Part shown: one piece after another, positions 23,323 through 34,900 of the stretch
Position numbering within the stretch: position 1 is the first letter of the stretch
Layout of the letters: each line of letters opens with the position of its first letter
Assembly: GCA_013396755.1 (NCBI GenBank)
Contig: VWZF01005910.1
Span: 54,452-118,451, forward strand
Length of the DNA stretch: 64,000 bases
Reading direction: 5' to 3'
Origin: Sclerurus mexicanus
Lineage: Eukaryota > Chordata > Aves > Passeriformes > Furnariidae
Position numbers and translations under genes: made by a program
Notes under the pieces: generated by a model
What the model was told of the DNA's origin: nothing
Seen by the model: the letters and a program-made list of their open reading frames with translations, nothing else
Database searches by the model: none

Positions 23323-26300
23323 CTACACCAGGAGATGGGGGAAAAGGAAGACACAATTGCACAGTTACATCAGGAAAGCAAAGTTTACATTTCAGAGCAG
23401 AGATCTAAATTTGCTGCTGCAAGCTATGACAGAAGAAGAGGCTGGCATCTCAGATTGGCAGCCATGAGATCGTTTTTGGAAATAGCAAAAGAATCAGATG
23501 AGAATTGGTCACCTTTGTTACATGTAGGAAAGAACTGGCTCTTTCTCTCTTTTTTTGCCTCATAATTAACCCTTGAAGCTCCAACTTTTGGCTGGTGTTT
23601 TTAAAAATCCACAAGTACAAAGACATAGATTTACATGCTGACTCCTTGGTATACCTTGAGTCTTATGCTACCAGCAACAAGGTGACTGATTAGTTCCTCT
23701 GGCAAAGGTCTAATAATCTTTTAGAAATGAACTAAAACACAGATGATAATCCAGGTACACAAGACTCTGGAAACAAGACCAGAGTTGTTGATTCCCAAGT
23801 TTAGAAAGGCATTTTCCGGGCACCTGTCCTTACTGGAATTGTTTATTTAACCTCAACTGTTTGCTTGCTGCAGCATGGTTTGGAAAAACAGGAATGTGAA
23901 AAAAGACGCAGAGTGGGGGGGCAGGGAGAGGAGGGGAAAGGAAAGGCCCCCCCAAATCAGATTTTTAATAGTCAAGATAGTGAGATGACTAGTACTCTGT
24001 TCTCCTATGTGAGCCAGCATTTTGGTTTTACTTACAAAAATACTGACAAAGTGGTCAAGAATTTAAGATGTTAAAGTTGCTATGTGAAGTGACTAATTAG
24101 CAAATTAAGTTTATCATGCACAAAATTTAAAACTAAAGGATCTTGTCTTCTACACAGAAATGTCTTCTTCAGTTCATTTGTCTAGCTTCTTCTTCAGCTG
24201 GTCCCTCTCCTTGTTTAGAAGCTGCTTTTGTAAATGCTACTGTGAGTAAGGCACAGTCCAATTCTTGGATATCATCTTTCCAGTGTCACTAGGGAGAACG
24301 GCATCACAGGAATCCATTATGTTGATCAGTCTCAAATGGCTATTCTCCATTTTAGCAAAACCTATGCAGCATCCAGTTACAGGAAGGCCTAGAAAAGCCA
24401 CTGAAAAGTGGATAATGGAAGATTCTGTTTTCTTCAGATTCCTTAAGGTAAGTCAAAATAAATACCTTAATTATACTGTTATCTGATACAATAAAAATCT
24501 AGTAGCAAAATTGAGAGGTTTTTAGAATCTTATCCCTGACTCCTAAAATGAATCAAGTCTTGCCTTGCTAGGAGGTTATAGACAAGGAGGCATGAAAGCA
24601 TTTCAATAAATAAGCCAAATTAGGGCAGCCCTCTTAAGTAACTTTTATTAGAAGTCTTGCACGTGAAGCCATCCAAGTCTGATGAAAAATGTCACAATTC
24701 TTGACAAATTTTCCTGCAGCTGGGAAATGGGGTGGCATTTAGTCTTGCCAGAATTCAGAGATGGAGTGAGCTCCAAAGCTATCAATGAAGTATGTTTAGA
24801 ATAACAAGAGTCCCTGTGCATACAGTCTCTTTCAAATGGTCTGTCAGACTGATGACTGACTGTATTTTCCTTCTCAGTACTTTTCTCTAGGCTTATGTGT
24901 AACCTAGCAAATTCAAAATGTGGGAAAATCTCAAATTTATACAGCATTAGAGTGATCCCAGTTTTATTTTCAGTTATTTTCCTAATGATTTCTAATACTG
25001 CGATTTCTAATACTGCAGATGTTTTTCTAACAACTAATTTCCTGACCTCATTTATCTGTTAAGCCAAACGTGCCATTCAGGTACTTCAAAGAATAATCCT
25101 ATGCATAATGAACTTATTTTTATGTCTTTTTTCTTCCTTTTATTAAGCATTTTCCCATTGTTTTTATTATTTTTCTTTATTTCTAACTATTTATCTTACA
25201 AATATATTTATTTATTCATATTTAAATCTAACCTATTTATTTCATAAATAATTTTCACAAATTATGTTATGAATAAACAACTTGCAGATAAACTATAACT
25301 AAATTCTTTTAAGTTAAAGGCGTCTTTTGTGATGTCCGTCGCTACGTGGTTCCATGGCTGAGAGGAGGCGAGCCCTTCCAGCAGCCAGGATTTTTAAATA
25401 CCTGCATCTTAGGTGTTATTGGTTGATGATTCCCTAAAAAACCTCCGCAATGAGACATGGGGGACGGCGGTGCCGTTCCCGAGTTCACCGCGAGGTGGCG
25501 CCGCTGTCCCGCCACCCGGCCCGAGCGGCCGTACGTGGATGTACAGTACAGAGAAAGGGAGAGTAGAGATAGATATATAAAATATGGATGTATATGGATG
25601 TATAATGTGTATATGCGTGTATAACATATAACTATATGCAGGTCATATATATATAATAGTGCCCAGGGGATCCAACCTGTACTCAATACCTCAGCACTTC
25701 CCCAAATGCCCCTTTCCTTTCCCTGCACCCTGTGGGTGCTGATGGTCTGTGTGTATTTCAGGAGCTGAGCACAGGGCAGGTGTGTGCCCCGAGGCGGGGG
25801 TCCTGCCATCAGCTCACACAGCCCCTTGCCTGGGACAGGAGAGGTGCGCAGGGAGGGGTGTCTGCTGACAAATCCACGCGGATCTGAGAACCAGAAGGCA
25901 CACTTTGAAGGCAACAGAAGAAATACCCAGTTCAACTTGGAGACCTGGCTTTTTTTTTTTTTTTAATTTGGAGCTATAGTTACATGTCAGTGATTTAACA
26001 GTCGGATTGTTCTTTTGATAAGCAGCACGTGAAATTGAGGCACCTATTCCACCTTTCTCTGTCTACCTCGCAGATGTTATGGAAAGACGAAAGTGTCTTC
26101 AAGTGCTGGCTCTGTGGCTGAAAAGGACTATGCTGATGGTACAGTGCGGTTTGCTTTATGCTGTCTCTTCATGCTTTACTTCCTTTAGACAGATGCACAG
26201 CATATAGAGGTTAAAGACTCATAGAGTGGATCTATTTAGTGAAAATTCTGATTCTACAAAACTATTTCTACTTCCCAGAAAAGTTCCATACATCTTACTA

Positions 26301-29300
26301 GAAGCTACCCAGAATGTCATATGCAAATATCAATTCAGACCTGTTGCTGGGGTTCCACCTTAATCACAATAGGGTAAAAATTTATCCATGTTGGAATGTC
26401 AGTTTGTCACTTACTCGTGAAACAACATTCATTAGTGTATCATTTAAAAGAACACCAAGCAATGTATCCTGTTTTGGCCAAAAGTGCTCTGCTGCGGGAA
26501 GTAATACGATAAAAGGTACTGCCTTGCACCTTCTGATACTGTGCCAAATAAGTGGAATCCACTACTAAGTTATCTTAGTCAATGCTTGAATTTGTGCAAT
26601 TTGAAATCCTAATTAAAGAAAGAATAAAGCTAGAACAATTCAGATCTCTAAAGAATGAGTTTTGTATGTTAGCTTTGTAGCTGTAGAATCCAGACAATGT
26701 ATCTTATTAAAAGTGCTGGTAGTTTGTCTGCAATTAAGTTAAGAAGCACATAGCTCTAAGGTACGTTGAGTTTATGATCGTGATAGGTACTTGTGGGATC
26801 AGAGTCCTGCGTGCTGTTTGTGCTTTTCCTTTTCACTAACTACAGATGGAAGTCATGATTTCTAATCCTATGAAGTTTATAAAGTGACTTTTATAGTTAC
26901 AGTCATACTAGTAATTGTCTTCACAGCTTCTACCTGCCCTCAAAATTTCCCCACATGCTGATAAGATAAATTTAAAAAACGTAGTAAGCAGGAACGAGTT
27001 TTTCAGCTCCACAAGCCAATAACCTCTGCCCTTCAAGGGCTCAGTGTCTGCTTGGTGACTACTCCACTGCTAAAAAGTTGTATTTGACACCTTGCAGTTG
27101 GCTGGACATTCCCTGATATTAAAAAGTTCAAAGCAGCCAACACAAAAGAAAATCCACTTTTAGCTCCATTAAACATCAAGTTAGAAACTCATGATTATTT
27201 CATTCAATCAAGATGTACACCCTGAAACACTACATTTCATTTTTCATTTCACCACAATTTAACAACAATGTTCAGTGGTCAGGATAAGAAAAAGATCATA
27301 CACTTAAAAATTTTAAGAGTATTTGACAGATTGCTGGACTGAATTACAGACTGCATCATGTATGCCTATTTACTCTTGAAAGAGTTTGATGATTTTTTAA
27401 AGGCTGGATAATAATTTCTACTCTCTTCTTGAAAAAATCCCTCCTAATATATCTTAATCCCTATATTTTACACTATCCAATTCTAATTTCTAAAAACTCA
27501 ATATTTTAAGAGATGACATGACAAGTGTGAAGACAAGAGTCAACACATAAGCTATGCATTTTTCTTATTTAATTTTTAAACAATTTTCTGATTCATGTCT
27601 TTCACACCACTTTCTGCATATCAGGAACACACTAGGTTATACCAAAAGTTTCCTTTCACAATTTTTTTCATTTAACTTTTCTTTCCTTGATAAATTTGAT
27701 CAGCCTTCAGTTCTGTCAAGTTCATTCAGCATTTTGCATAATCCCCCATAATTTTGTTACAGAACTTGCTACTGTAAACTTCTGTTGATTTTATGAATAA
27801 ATCACTAAAACACTAAACAACGGTACTTGACAACTATGTGCTGAAGCATCTCATTATTAAAAACTGCTGTTCTCTGTGACTCAGTTATTTCAGGGCTATT
27901 TAATATTTTGAGACCTGAAATTTTTTTGTCAAACCATAGTAAGTGTCATCTGCTGGATCCCCCCCAATCTGCTATCTTTTTAACCTGTGAAAGCATTCTA
28001 AATTGTCAGAGATCTATGTTTCTCTTTCAGAAGTTCCTTTGATTTGACTTAAGTGATGGTTACTCAGCTGAAATCATCAGTAGGAAGTCAGGTCACCAGA
28101 AAACTTCAGTCACGAAGCACCCTCTGAGCCCGCTTTGTGTACCTGAATCATGCTGGCACCACCACCTCACCACTTGTATGGTCTTGATGACTGCCACGCT
28201 GACCTTTTTATAGGTGAGCCTTTCACTCAGTGAGGACTTTCTAAAAGTCCTCCAAGTCACAAAAATGTAAGTCTATATATTAGTAATTTACTTATTTCTG
28301 CTAGTGGCTCTTTCCAGGGATTTACAGCATAAAGGTGTCACTTCTCTGAGTTTCCCTATTCTTAACCTCAGTGTACATTCAACCAGAGGGCTTAACACAG
28401 TGTCATGCATGGCAGTGCACCATGGCAAAAAGCAGCATATGTGGCTGTGGCTTATTCCCACAGAGGGAGGCAAATGACTTAAAAAAGCCCCTTAACAATG
28501 AAGAAATTTAACCACACTGGACACCATGATGATGTGTATATATGTGGTTATTTGGGGGTTTTTTTAGAGAAAGGTTCCTTTTATTTTTAGTCATACATTT
28601 AAGTAAAATCAGAGTGTCTGACATAATTTTACATATAAAAAATATGTGCTGGTTTAGCAGGCAAAAGCTAACTTACATGTCCCACTGTGCCTTTGTAAGA
28701 AGTGAAATCAAGGTCTGGGAATGCTACACAACTTTATCACCTGCACCTTCACATACTTCTGCTATATACAAGTTTTTCACTAGCTACTGTTTAAATAATA
28801 AACCTTCTGCCCCACCTAGGTTCATTAATTTTAACTCTCAATAATCCAGTTTCCTTTCTGGTAACCCCTCTCTCCTCTTGATTTTTACCTTGCGCCTTTT
28901 TTTTTTTTTTCTTTTAAGTTTTCTGTAAAAGACTCCCTAGGTCCAAATGGATATAAACAACTTCATTTTGCATTTCACATTCAGACTTCTCAGCCTTCCT
29001 CTATCCTTCCACAGGATAGTTTGGCTTTTTTTCTGGAACTGCTTAAGTCCATCATGTTATGACACTGTATTTAATTCACAGGACCTATTCTCTGCATTTA
29101 CCAGCATCTCTTTTGAAAATGCAAATTAAGTACTGTCGGGATTTCGGCCATCTGAGGCATCCTGGTGCAGGCAGTCAGCTTACCCCCCCAGTTTCTGGAG
29201 CTGGACTGCCGGGCAGGCTGTCTAATGCGTGTGCTCCTCCTGGGGACACTCTGCGTGCAGCTCCCGCAGCACCCCTCGGCCTCCTTCAGATGTCAAGCAA

Positions 29301-31441
29301 CAAGCACATGCAGCGTGCTCGGTCATGCCCCGGTGCAACACAAAGTGACAATGCCGAAGGACAGGAGCCGGCCCTCGGCGACAGCCAGGGCGCTGGTGCT
29401 CCAGGACAGCCACACTTCACTAGCTCCTGTTTATGTCAGTAATGTGGCAAAACTGGCCCAACCCTTGCGATTGCAGCTCCTCTGAGCAGGGGGACGGACT
29501 CGCTGACAGCTGAGTCCTGTTCACATGCACTTCTCTAAACTTTCTTACACTGTTTTGCATGCCCAGCTGGCCAGCTGTATACATTGTACCTCCTCTGTGA
29601 CAGAGGGATCACCCTACTAACAATAAAGCTCCTTAAAACAATCCTTCCAACACCTTCTGTCTGACAACTGCTGCTTGGGTCCCTACACTGTGTTTGGAAC
29701 GTGGCAAATAAGGCAAGACAGCTATTTGTTTAATGTCTCTGAGCCAGAGGAGGACAGGGGTTTGCCAAGCTTTATTATGGTGACTGCCAAGCAAGAACTG
29801 AGTCTCCAGCTGGTGGGTTTGGTTTGGGCTTTTTTGTCTTTCTTGGAGATAAGGTGGAGGAATAGAAAAAAGTGGATCCTGAGTGTTCAACTTAATGACA
29901 CTAATTATATTAGTCTTTTCAGAAAACTAGCAAATGCTTATTGGTAATGTTATTTGACATTTCAGTATGATCTCAAGGTTTATGTGGGCCAGATTCCTCC
30001 AACACTCATTTAACTGAGCCATACTCCAACAGGTGGTTCCACTGAGCTTACTCCTCCCACTGTGTGGGGAGCTCCTGGAGGGATCTCTGTGTGGGATCTA
30101 CCCCAGAGATCATGCACAACTCCTCAGGAGCAGAAGCTTAGCTCAGGTTTTGGCTCTGAAGCACTCTGAATGCTGCTGCTGCCAAGTGAACACAACCCTG
30201 TCCTCCCTTGGCACATGAAGGACCACCGTGCAGCATGTACATTGCTGTTCAGCAACAGTATGCACATGTTTAAAACACACTAAACATCCAGAAATGCAGA
30301 CCAGACCCAAACACCACTCATCACTTTGCAGGTGAACTTTAAAGTGCCTTTAGCTCTCAGTAGGATTTTGCTACGTGGATTCCAGTTGCACAGTGAAACA
30401 ATCACTGAGAATTTTTGGCACTCAATTTTAACCAACCAAAGGAGTCCAGGACTTGGGATAAGCATGCTGCTTTTTGTGTAAACAGTCTTTGAGCTATTAT
30501 CACAGTTCATGGCACCAGCTAAATAGGAATCTGTCCTACATGCACACACTAGGAGGAAAAGAGACTACAGTGTGGGTGATGGAACAGAAGAAGGGCTGCA
30601 TGATGTTACTCACCACCAGAGGAATGGAGCAGATGACCACCACCAGGGAAGTGGCAATGAGCAGAATGACCATCTGGATCTCTGCTCCAGCCATCCGACG
30701 GAAGCTCCGACGTCTGCGAAAGTCAGATAAACGGCTGGAGGTGGTGTCTGTCCCCAGGGATGTGCGTCGCATGAACTGGCGGTGCATGCGAATGAGGGCC
30801 ACACACACCAGGATGTTGCAGATCACAGTCACCATGATCAGGAAAGAGCTGAAGCCTGCGTACATGTACGAATATGCTGCATGGGTGGCTTCCTTTGTTC
30901 GCCAGTCTATGAAACACCAAGTGTAAGGGTACTGCAAGGTAGATTTGCCAAGCCCCATGCTGGGGAGGGCGCAGAACAGCACATTGGAAGCGTAGATGGC
31001 AAAGAGTGTGAGCCCTGCCAGCTTCTTGTCTACATAATGGTTGTAGAAATAGGCATGGTTGATGGCCAGGTACCTCTCTATAGACATGGCACAGATAATG
31101 CTGAGGCCAGAGAGTCCAAAGAAGAGGAGGATGAAGGAGCTGTACTCACACAGCGCAGGTCCCCCTGGCCAGCGGTTCTGCAGGTAAGTGGCAATCGTGA
31201 CCGGACTCACCAGGCAGGTCCCCAAGAGATCGGTCACTGCCAGCCCACAGACCAGCGTGTAGAAAGTGGTCTCCTTCTGCTCCTTCCTGGACTTGCAGAG
31301 CACCACGATGGCTATGAGGTTGCCCACCACGCCGAAGATGAACATGACGGTGGGGATGGTGGGGGGCTTGCCGCCCTCGGCGCCCGCGGTCCCGTTGGCG
31401 GAGCCGTTCGCAGGTGCCATGAAGGTGGGCTCGAACGACAT
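22729..31441 (-). CDS. PTGER4: PTGER4, prostaglandin E2 receptor EP4 (two coding exons; span with intron)
   Basis: Exons 31441-30614 (276 codons) and 23322-22729 (197 codons plus stop) join in phase 0 to give a 473-residue class A GPCR, complete from Met to the conserved end LNLSEKCI. The human protein has 488 residues. EP4 sits in the plasma membrane, binds PGE2 and couples mainly to Gs/cAMP. Visible family marks are D71 in TM2, the C98-C176 disulfide pair, ERY (122-124) in place of DRY, the prostanoid ECL2 motif around TWCF (174-177), R303 in TM7 (the residue that binds the prostanoid carboxylate) and NPILDPW (308-314). A 150-residue Ser/Thr-rich tail follows. The intron at the end of TM6 is the standard position in prostanoid receptor genes. 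The gene is convergent with TTC33 and its promoter lies in a CpG island. Confidence 0.98.
25320..25530. promoter_or_regulatory. CpG-rich patch inside the PTGER4 intron
   Basis: A sharp GC- and CpG-rich island in an otherwise AT-rich intron, densest at 25440-25530. It holds a CTCF-like site at 25488-25502 and ends directly against an AT/TG simple repeat. I do not recognise it as a known repeat. It could be an insulator or enhancer, a cryptic promoter, or a fragment of an unrecognised mobile element. Confidence 0.45.
25488..25502 (+). promoter_or_regulatory. Strong CTCF-like motif
   Basis: CCGCGAGGTGGCGCC fits the CTCF core: all ten bases of AGRKGGCRSY are present and it is preceded by CCGCG, a common 5' half. 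It points the same way as the weaker site at 20644. Motif evidence only. Confidence 0.55.
25560..25660 (+). repeat. AT/TG-rich simple-sequence stretch
   Basis: Irregular runs of atata, gtatatggat and tgtgtatatgcgtgtata abut the CpG-rich patch. Low complexity without one clean unit. Confidence 0.7.
29134..29687 (+). mobile_element. Probable solo LTR of an endogenous retrovirus in the PTGER4 intron
   Basis: A GC-rich 554-bp block begins TGTCGGG and ends CCCTACA, near-perfect short inverted ends with TG...CA. It has a TATA-like gtatacat at about 29578 and a canonical AATAAA at 29622-29627, followed by about 60 bases to the end, the order expected for U3-R-U5. No clear target duplication is seen (AGTAC on the left, CTGTG on the right), and there is no primer-binding site, polypurine tract or gag/pol. 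It is antisense to PTGER4, so its poly(A) signal does not cut the receptor transcript. ORFs inside it are noise. It could instead be a different GC-rich mobile element. Confidence 0.68.
29622..29627 (+). terminator. LTR poly(A) signal AATAAA
   Basis: A canonical hexamer in the expected place near the 3' end of the LTR-like element, on the strand opposite to PTGER4. Confidence 0.55.
30614..31441 (-). CDS. PTGER4: PTGER4 first coding exon (N-terminus to TM6)
   Basis: The ATG at 31441-31439 has A at -3 (gcatcATGT) and starts MSFEPTFMAPANGSANGT. A second in-frame Met (M8) has a weaker -3 context, so M1 is preferred, but M8 is possible. Two N-glycosylation sequons (N12-G-S, N16-G-T) precede TM1 (about 30-50). 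Then come KEQKETTF (53-60), D71 in TM2, C98, ERYLAINHAYFY (122-133), C176 in ECL2, RMHRQFMRRTSLGT in loop 3 and EIQMVILLIATSLVVVICSI in TM6. The exon ends CTG GTG before gtgagt. Loop 3 between TSLGT and RLSDFRRRRSFRR is only a few residues long, lacking the Ala/His-rich insert of the human receptor. ORFs on the + strand over this exon are shadows. Confidence 0.98.
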
Positions 31442-31548
31442 GATGCAGCCGGCGAGTCGGGGACGGCAGCACCGGGAAACGCCGACGGAGGGACGGGAGG
31501 GCGGTTGTTAAGTCTCACTTAAGTAAAAATTCAAACGAGCGAGAAGTT

Positions 31549-31586
31549 AAAAAAAAAAAAAAGAAAAAAGAAAAGGAAAAAAAGTG
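31549..31586 (+). repeat. A-rich purine run (pyrimidine tract in PTGER4 sense)
   Basis: Almost pure A with scattered G on the + strand, about 110 bases upstream of the PTGER4 ATG. In gene sense it is a T-rich pyrimidine tract. Confidence 0.85.
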
Positions 31587-31851
31587 GCGTGTTTCAGTTA
31601 AGGAAAGAAAAACAATAGTCCTANCCTGTCCGTGCCGTGAGGGACCGGCAGCCCAGCCCCCTGTGCCCGCCGCGGGGCCGAGCACTGCGGGCACCGTCTC
31701 GCCGCGGCGCCCCGGGGGAGCGGTGTTTTCCCAGGAGCTGCTCCGGCGTAGGAGCCGGGAAGGGAAGGGGGCCGGGCTCCCCGGGCAGGGCTGAGCCCCT
31801 GTACCCCCCGGTCGTGGCAGGGAGGAGCGCAGGTGTGGCGGGGGGGGGGCG

Positions 31852-31965
31852 NNNNNNNNNNNNNNNNNNNNNNNNNNNNNNNNNNNNNNNNNNNNNNNNN
31901 NNNNNNNNNNNNNNNNNNNNNNNNNNNNNNNNNNNNNNNNNNNNNNNNNNNNNNNNNNNNNNNNN
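31852..31965. other. Assembly gap (114 N)
   Basis: A run of N follows a poly-G stretch (ggggggggg) in the CpG island, typical of short-read loss in GC-rich avian promoters. A single N also stands at 31624. No gene can be read through here; ORFs crossing it contain only X. Confidence 0.99.
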
Positions 31966-34900
31966 CTGCGGCATCAGGGCAGCGCGGCCCGCGTGTCCCA
32001 ATGCAGAGAGATCTCCTGATGCGCTGCCTGCTTCTGGCCCCTGTTAGTGCGGGTACTGAGCACGGGAAGGGTGTGTGTACGTTCAAGGGTTGCATTTGTA
32101 TGTTCCAAGAACGTGTTCGGTCTTGACTGTGAGACAATCACGTATGAATTGGAAATAGGGTTGCACTTGTTGGCGAAGCACTACGATTGTAGTCCAGCCT
32201 TATGTGGGCTGATGGAAGGACAGCAAGTCGCTTTATGCAGTGCCCGTGTGCAGCTTTCACTCGAGTGGTGATGATAGTGGTGTAGTCCCTAGTCCAGAAA
32301 TATCCATGCAAAACCTACAACCACAAGTATGTGCATAGGTGTTTCTGTATTAGTGACTTGTACTAATGCTTTTGGCTCAAGAGATGAAGCTTTGCACTGT
32401 CACACTGGACTTCACACCTGGGTCCAACTGGTCTAACGCTCTTTCTTGTACACTTGGTGACATTAGCTGCTACAAAGGACATAAAACTTGTGTCCCAAAG
32501 CATGACATTTATACCCTCACAAGATCCTCTTATCTGAAAAAGAGAGGGAATATGTCATAAAAGTGTATGACTTCTCAGTGTTATAATCCTCCCTCTGGTT
32601 TTGGTTTTATTTTTTTAAGCCCATGAACATGATGCCTACGAACTTGCTATAAGTAAAGTGATGATAATATTATGACATACCGATGACAAAAATATTGACA
32701 GAACAAAATATATGAGGACAAATGTGTACTGTGGGAAGGAGAACAGAGTTTCAGTTTTCAGTGCTACATGAGCAGATATGAAGAAAACCCGCCATTTTTT
32801 TATTTGATCAGCTTTTTAGTGTTATCTAGCTGCTTTGAAAACTGAAATTCATGTTTTGAAAAAGAAGAGAGATAAAAAACTGTAGCAGTGGTGGTGATCT
32901 GGTCTGCTCAGATTAAACAAGCAGCACATTTCCTGACATTTTGCTAGTATTGGTGACTTTTTATCTTTTACAAAATTAGGAAGTCATTCTATCACAAGCA
33001 CAGAGGTACATGTGGGAGTATGAGTTGCTCAATTAGGTTTGCCTGATTGTCAGAAGCAAATTAGAAACACTTCAAAATAAATCCCAAAGAAAGTGCAGCA
33101 CAAAGGTTGTTTTTTCTCATCTTTTAAAGTTTTCTGACAGTTCCAGAAAACCTGACCCAGGTGCAGAGCAAGCTCTGAATTCAGGAGGTGTTATTGCATG
33201 TGCTTTCTCAATAATCCTTCTTTCCTACACCAAGACTTTGGTGCTCTGGCATTAGAGGCCATAATATGGGATTAAATTAAGAGAGGTGGAGCAATATTTA
33301 CCAGTATGCAAAAAGAATTACCTTGCTGCCCTGAAGTGGTGCAAAGGTTTTTGATGACTAAAGGCAGAGGAAATGATCTGTGTTTCTTTGGTGCTGCCTT
33401 TTTTCCACTTCTTTTCATATCTGCCCATCCAGTCTTATGAGGTATTTCGACCATCTCATAACAGGCTCTGTTTGTGTCAGAAGGCTCATTCTGTAGTAGA
33501 GGGTGCTCAGATCCATCTATGGATGGGTAGACATTAGTGTATATGTGAAAGATTGAATGCTACCTTTTATTCTATAAGGTCTATCTTACAGTAGATACAC
33601 CTGAACAAGTAATTAAAAAGTGCAAGAAAGTCATGAAAGTCGATGAAGAACTAACAGAAGTACAATTTTGAGTGCAAGAATATAAGTTTTGTAAAATAGT
33701 GCTAATTCTTTAACTAGAGAATGTGATAGAAATTAGTCACAGAACTGTGGCACAGGTTTCATGTGCCCTCACTCTGTCTACCCATTGTGTAGAACTTCCA
33801 GAGTTACTGGGAAAACACAGTAACTTTTAGGAGTTTCCCACTCAACTAATGGTAGAACTCCTAGTCAAGATGAAAAGCATGGTCATGTGAAATCCTTAGT
33901 CTTCAGAACAAAGAAGATACTCAAAGTGAAACTGAAAAAATGAAGAAATTCCACTTGTAACATGAGTTGTCATGATGTCACAGCTGAAATGTCACACGTA
34001 GCATTTAAGTAACCACTAAAGAACTTGTGTTTGTGAGGAACCACTTAGGTGAGAAGTCAGAAATATCACAAATTAAAAATGGAAACTTTGTAGTGGTTAT
34101 TATATATGGAACCTCCTCTCCCCATTAATTTAAAAAATACTAGTTTAGAAGACAGGACAGTCAAAATAATTAGAATTTACTTTTACTTTCCTCAGAGTAA
34201 ACATTTTCTGATTATGATGTTACAATTTTTAGAAGGTTAATTCTGAAACACATGAGTCAACTACTATAGCTTAATTAGTTGAACTGTATAACTAACTGTG
34301 GTCTTATTTCTAGTTTGATGAAAGATTTTAATTAAAATATTTGACTTTTGGGTTTTTTTTGTTTGTTTATTTTTGTTCTTCCATGGCATATCTAGTCAAT
34401 GTGTGTCACCTAGCACATGATATCCCTTATAAATCTCCTTTAGCCAGCTGATGGTTCCAAAACCTTACCTGTATTGCTGAGAGGCAGCTGGAACATAGAC
34501 AAATAAACTATGCATGGGTCTCCCTGCTGTGTGTAACTGTGGTTTTAACACCAAAATGCCTGTGTAGGCATTTGAATTGTTGGATATTTTCTGGCAATGG
34601 TTCTATGGGCTCCGCTTCCAGAGGAGCTGTGTGTTCAGCAGGCAGTGGAAGTGTATATGTAGCCAATTTTGGAAACTTTGGACTGCACTTAGCATTCTGC
34701 AGGTCTGAAAAACATTTTGCATGTTAAACTCCCATTATATATCTGGAGTTCAGTAACATTCTTGACTTGACAGTTTGCCAGCCTTTCTCCTTTCATTGGA
34801 AATTTGGGCATGGGAAAATTTTATTATTGCTTTTTTGCTTAATTTTTGTTTAGCTGTCATACTTTTGACAGAAAGTTTTTCAGGAAAAAACCCAGTTGTT

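Larger units (their letters stand above)
23323..30613 (-). other. PTGER4: PTGER4 coding-region intron (7.3 kb)
   Basis: GTGAGT donor (30613-30608) and tgtag acceptor. It is mostly AT-rich and contains a CpG-rich patch with a CTCF-like motif (about 25320-25530), an AT/TG simple stretch (25560-25660) and an LTR-like element (29134-29687). Elsewhere (for example 26.0-28.9 kb) I recognise nothing. Confidence 0.9.
31442..32030 (-). promoter_or_regulatory. PTGER4: PTGER4 5' region: CpG island, 5' UTR and promoter, with assembly gap
   Basis: High GC and many CpGs surround and precede the ATG, with a GC box (GGGCGG on + at 31499-31504). I see no TATA box in the readable part. In gene sense a long pyrimidine run (31586-31549) is followed by an AG-free stretch and ttacttaag at 31526-31518, a plausible acceptor for a 5'-UTR intron. 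The transcription start and first exon probably lie near or in the gap 31852-31965. Confidence 0.65.

Noticed and set aside
23116..23565. 149-codon ORF on the + strand over PTGER4 exon 2
   Set aside because: It is the antisense shadow of the receptor C-terminal exon running on into the intron.
25342..25935. 197-codon ORF on the - strand in the PTGER4 intron
   Set aside because: It runs through the CpG-rich patch and an AT/TG simple repeat, giving a low-complexity Tyr/Ile/His stretch. It has no domain-like segment, and no splice or promoter context supports it.
27944..27957. CTCF-like match on the - strand (ccagcagatgacac)
   Set aside because: A core GG is broken (GA), and one such match is expected by chance in a window of this size.
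29059..29485. ORFs of 127 and 106 codons at 29.06-29.49 kb
   Set aside because: They fall in the U3-like part of the LTR element, which is non-coding and GC-rich.
29688..30500. Possible provirus body after the LTR in the PTGER4 intron
   Set aside because: No primer-binding site follows the LTR, no gag, pol or env-like peptide is readable in any frame, and no second LTR follows, so the element is treated as solo.
30782..31522. 246-codon ORF on the + strand over PTGER4 exon 1
   Set aside because: It is the antisense shadow of a GC-rich, clearly coding receptor exon and has no resemblance to a known family.
31598..32137. Long ORFs on both strands across the PTGER4 CpG island
   Set aside because: They cross 114 unknown bases and owe their length to N and to high GC with few stop codons.
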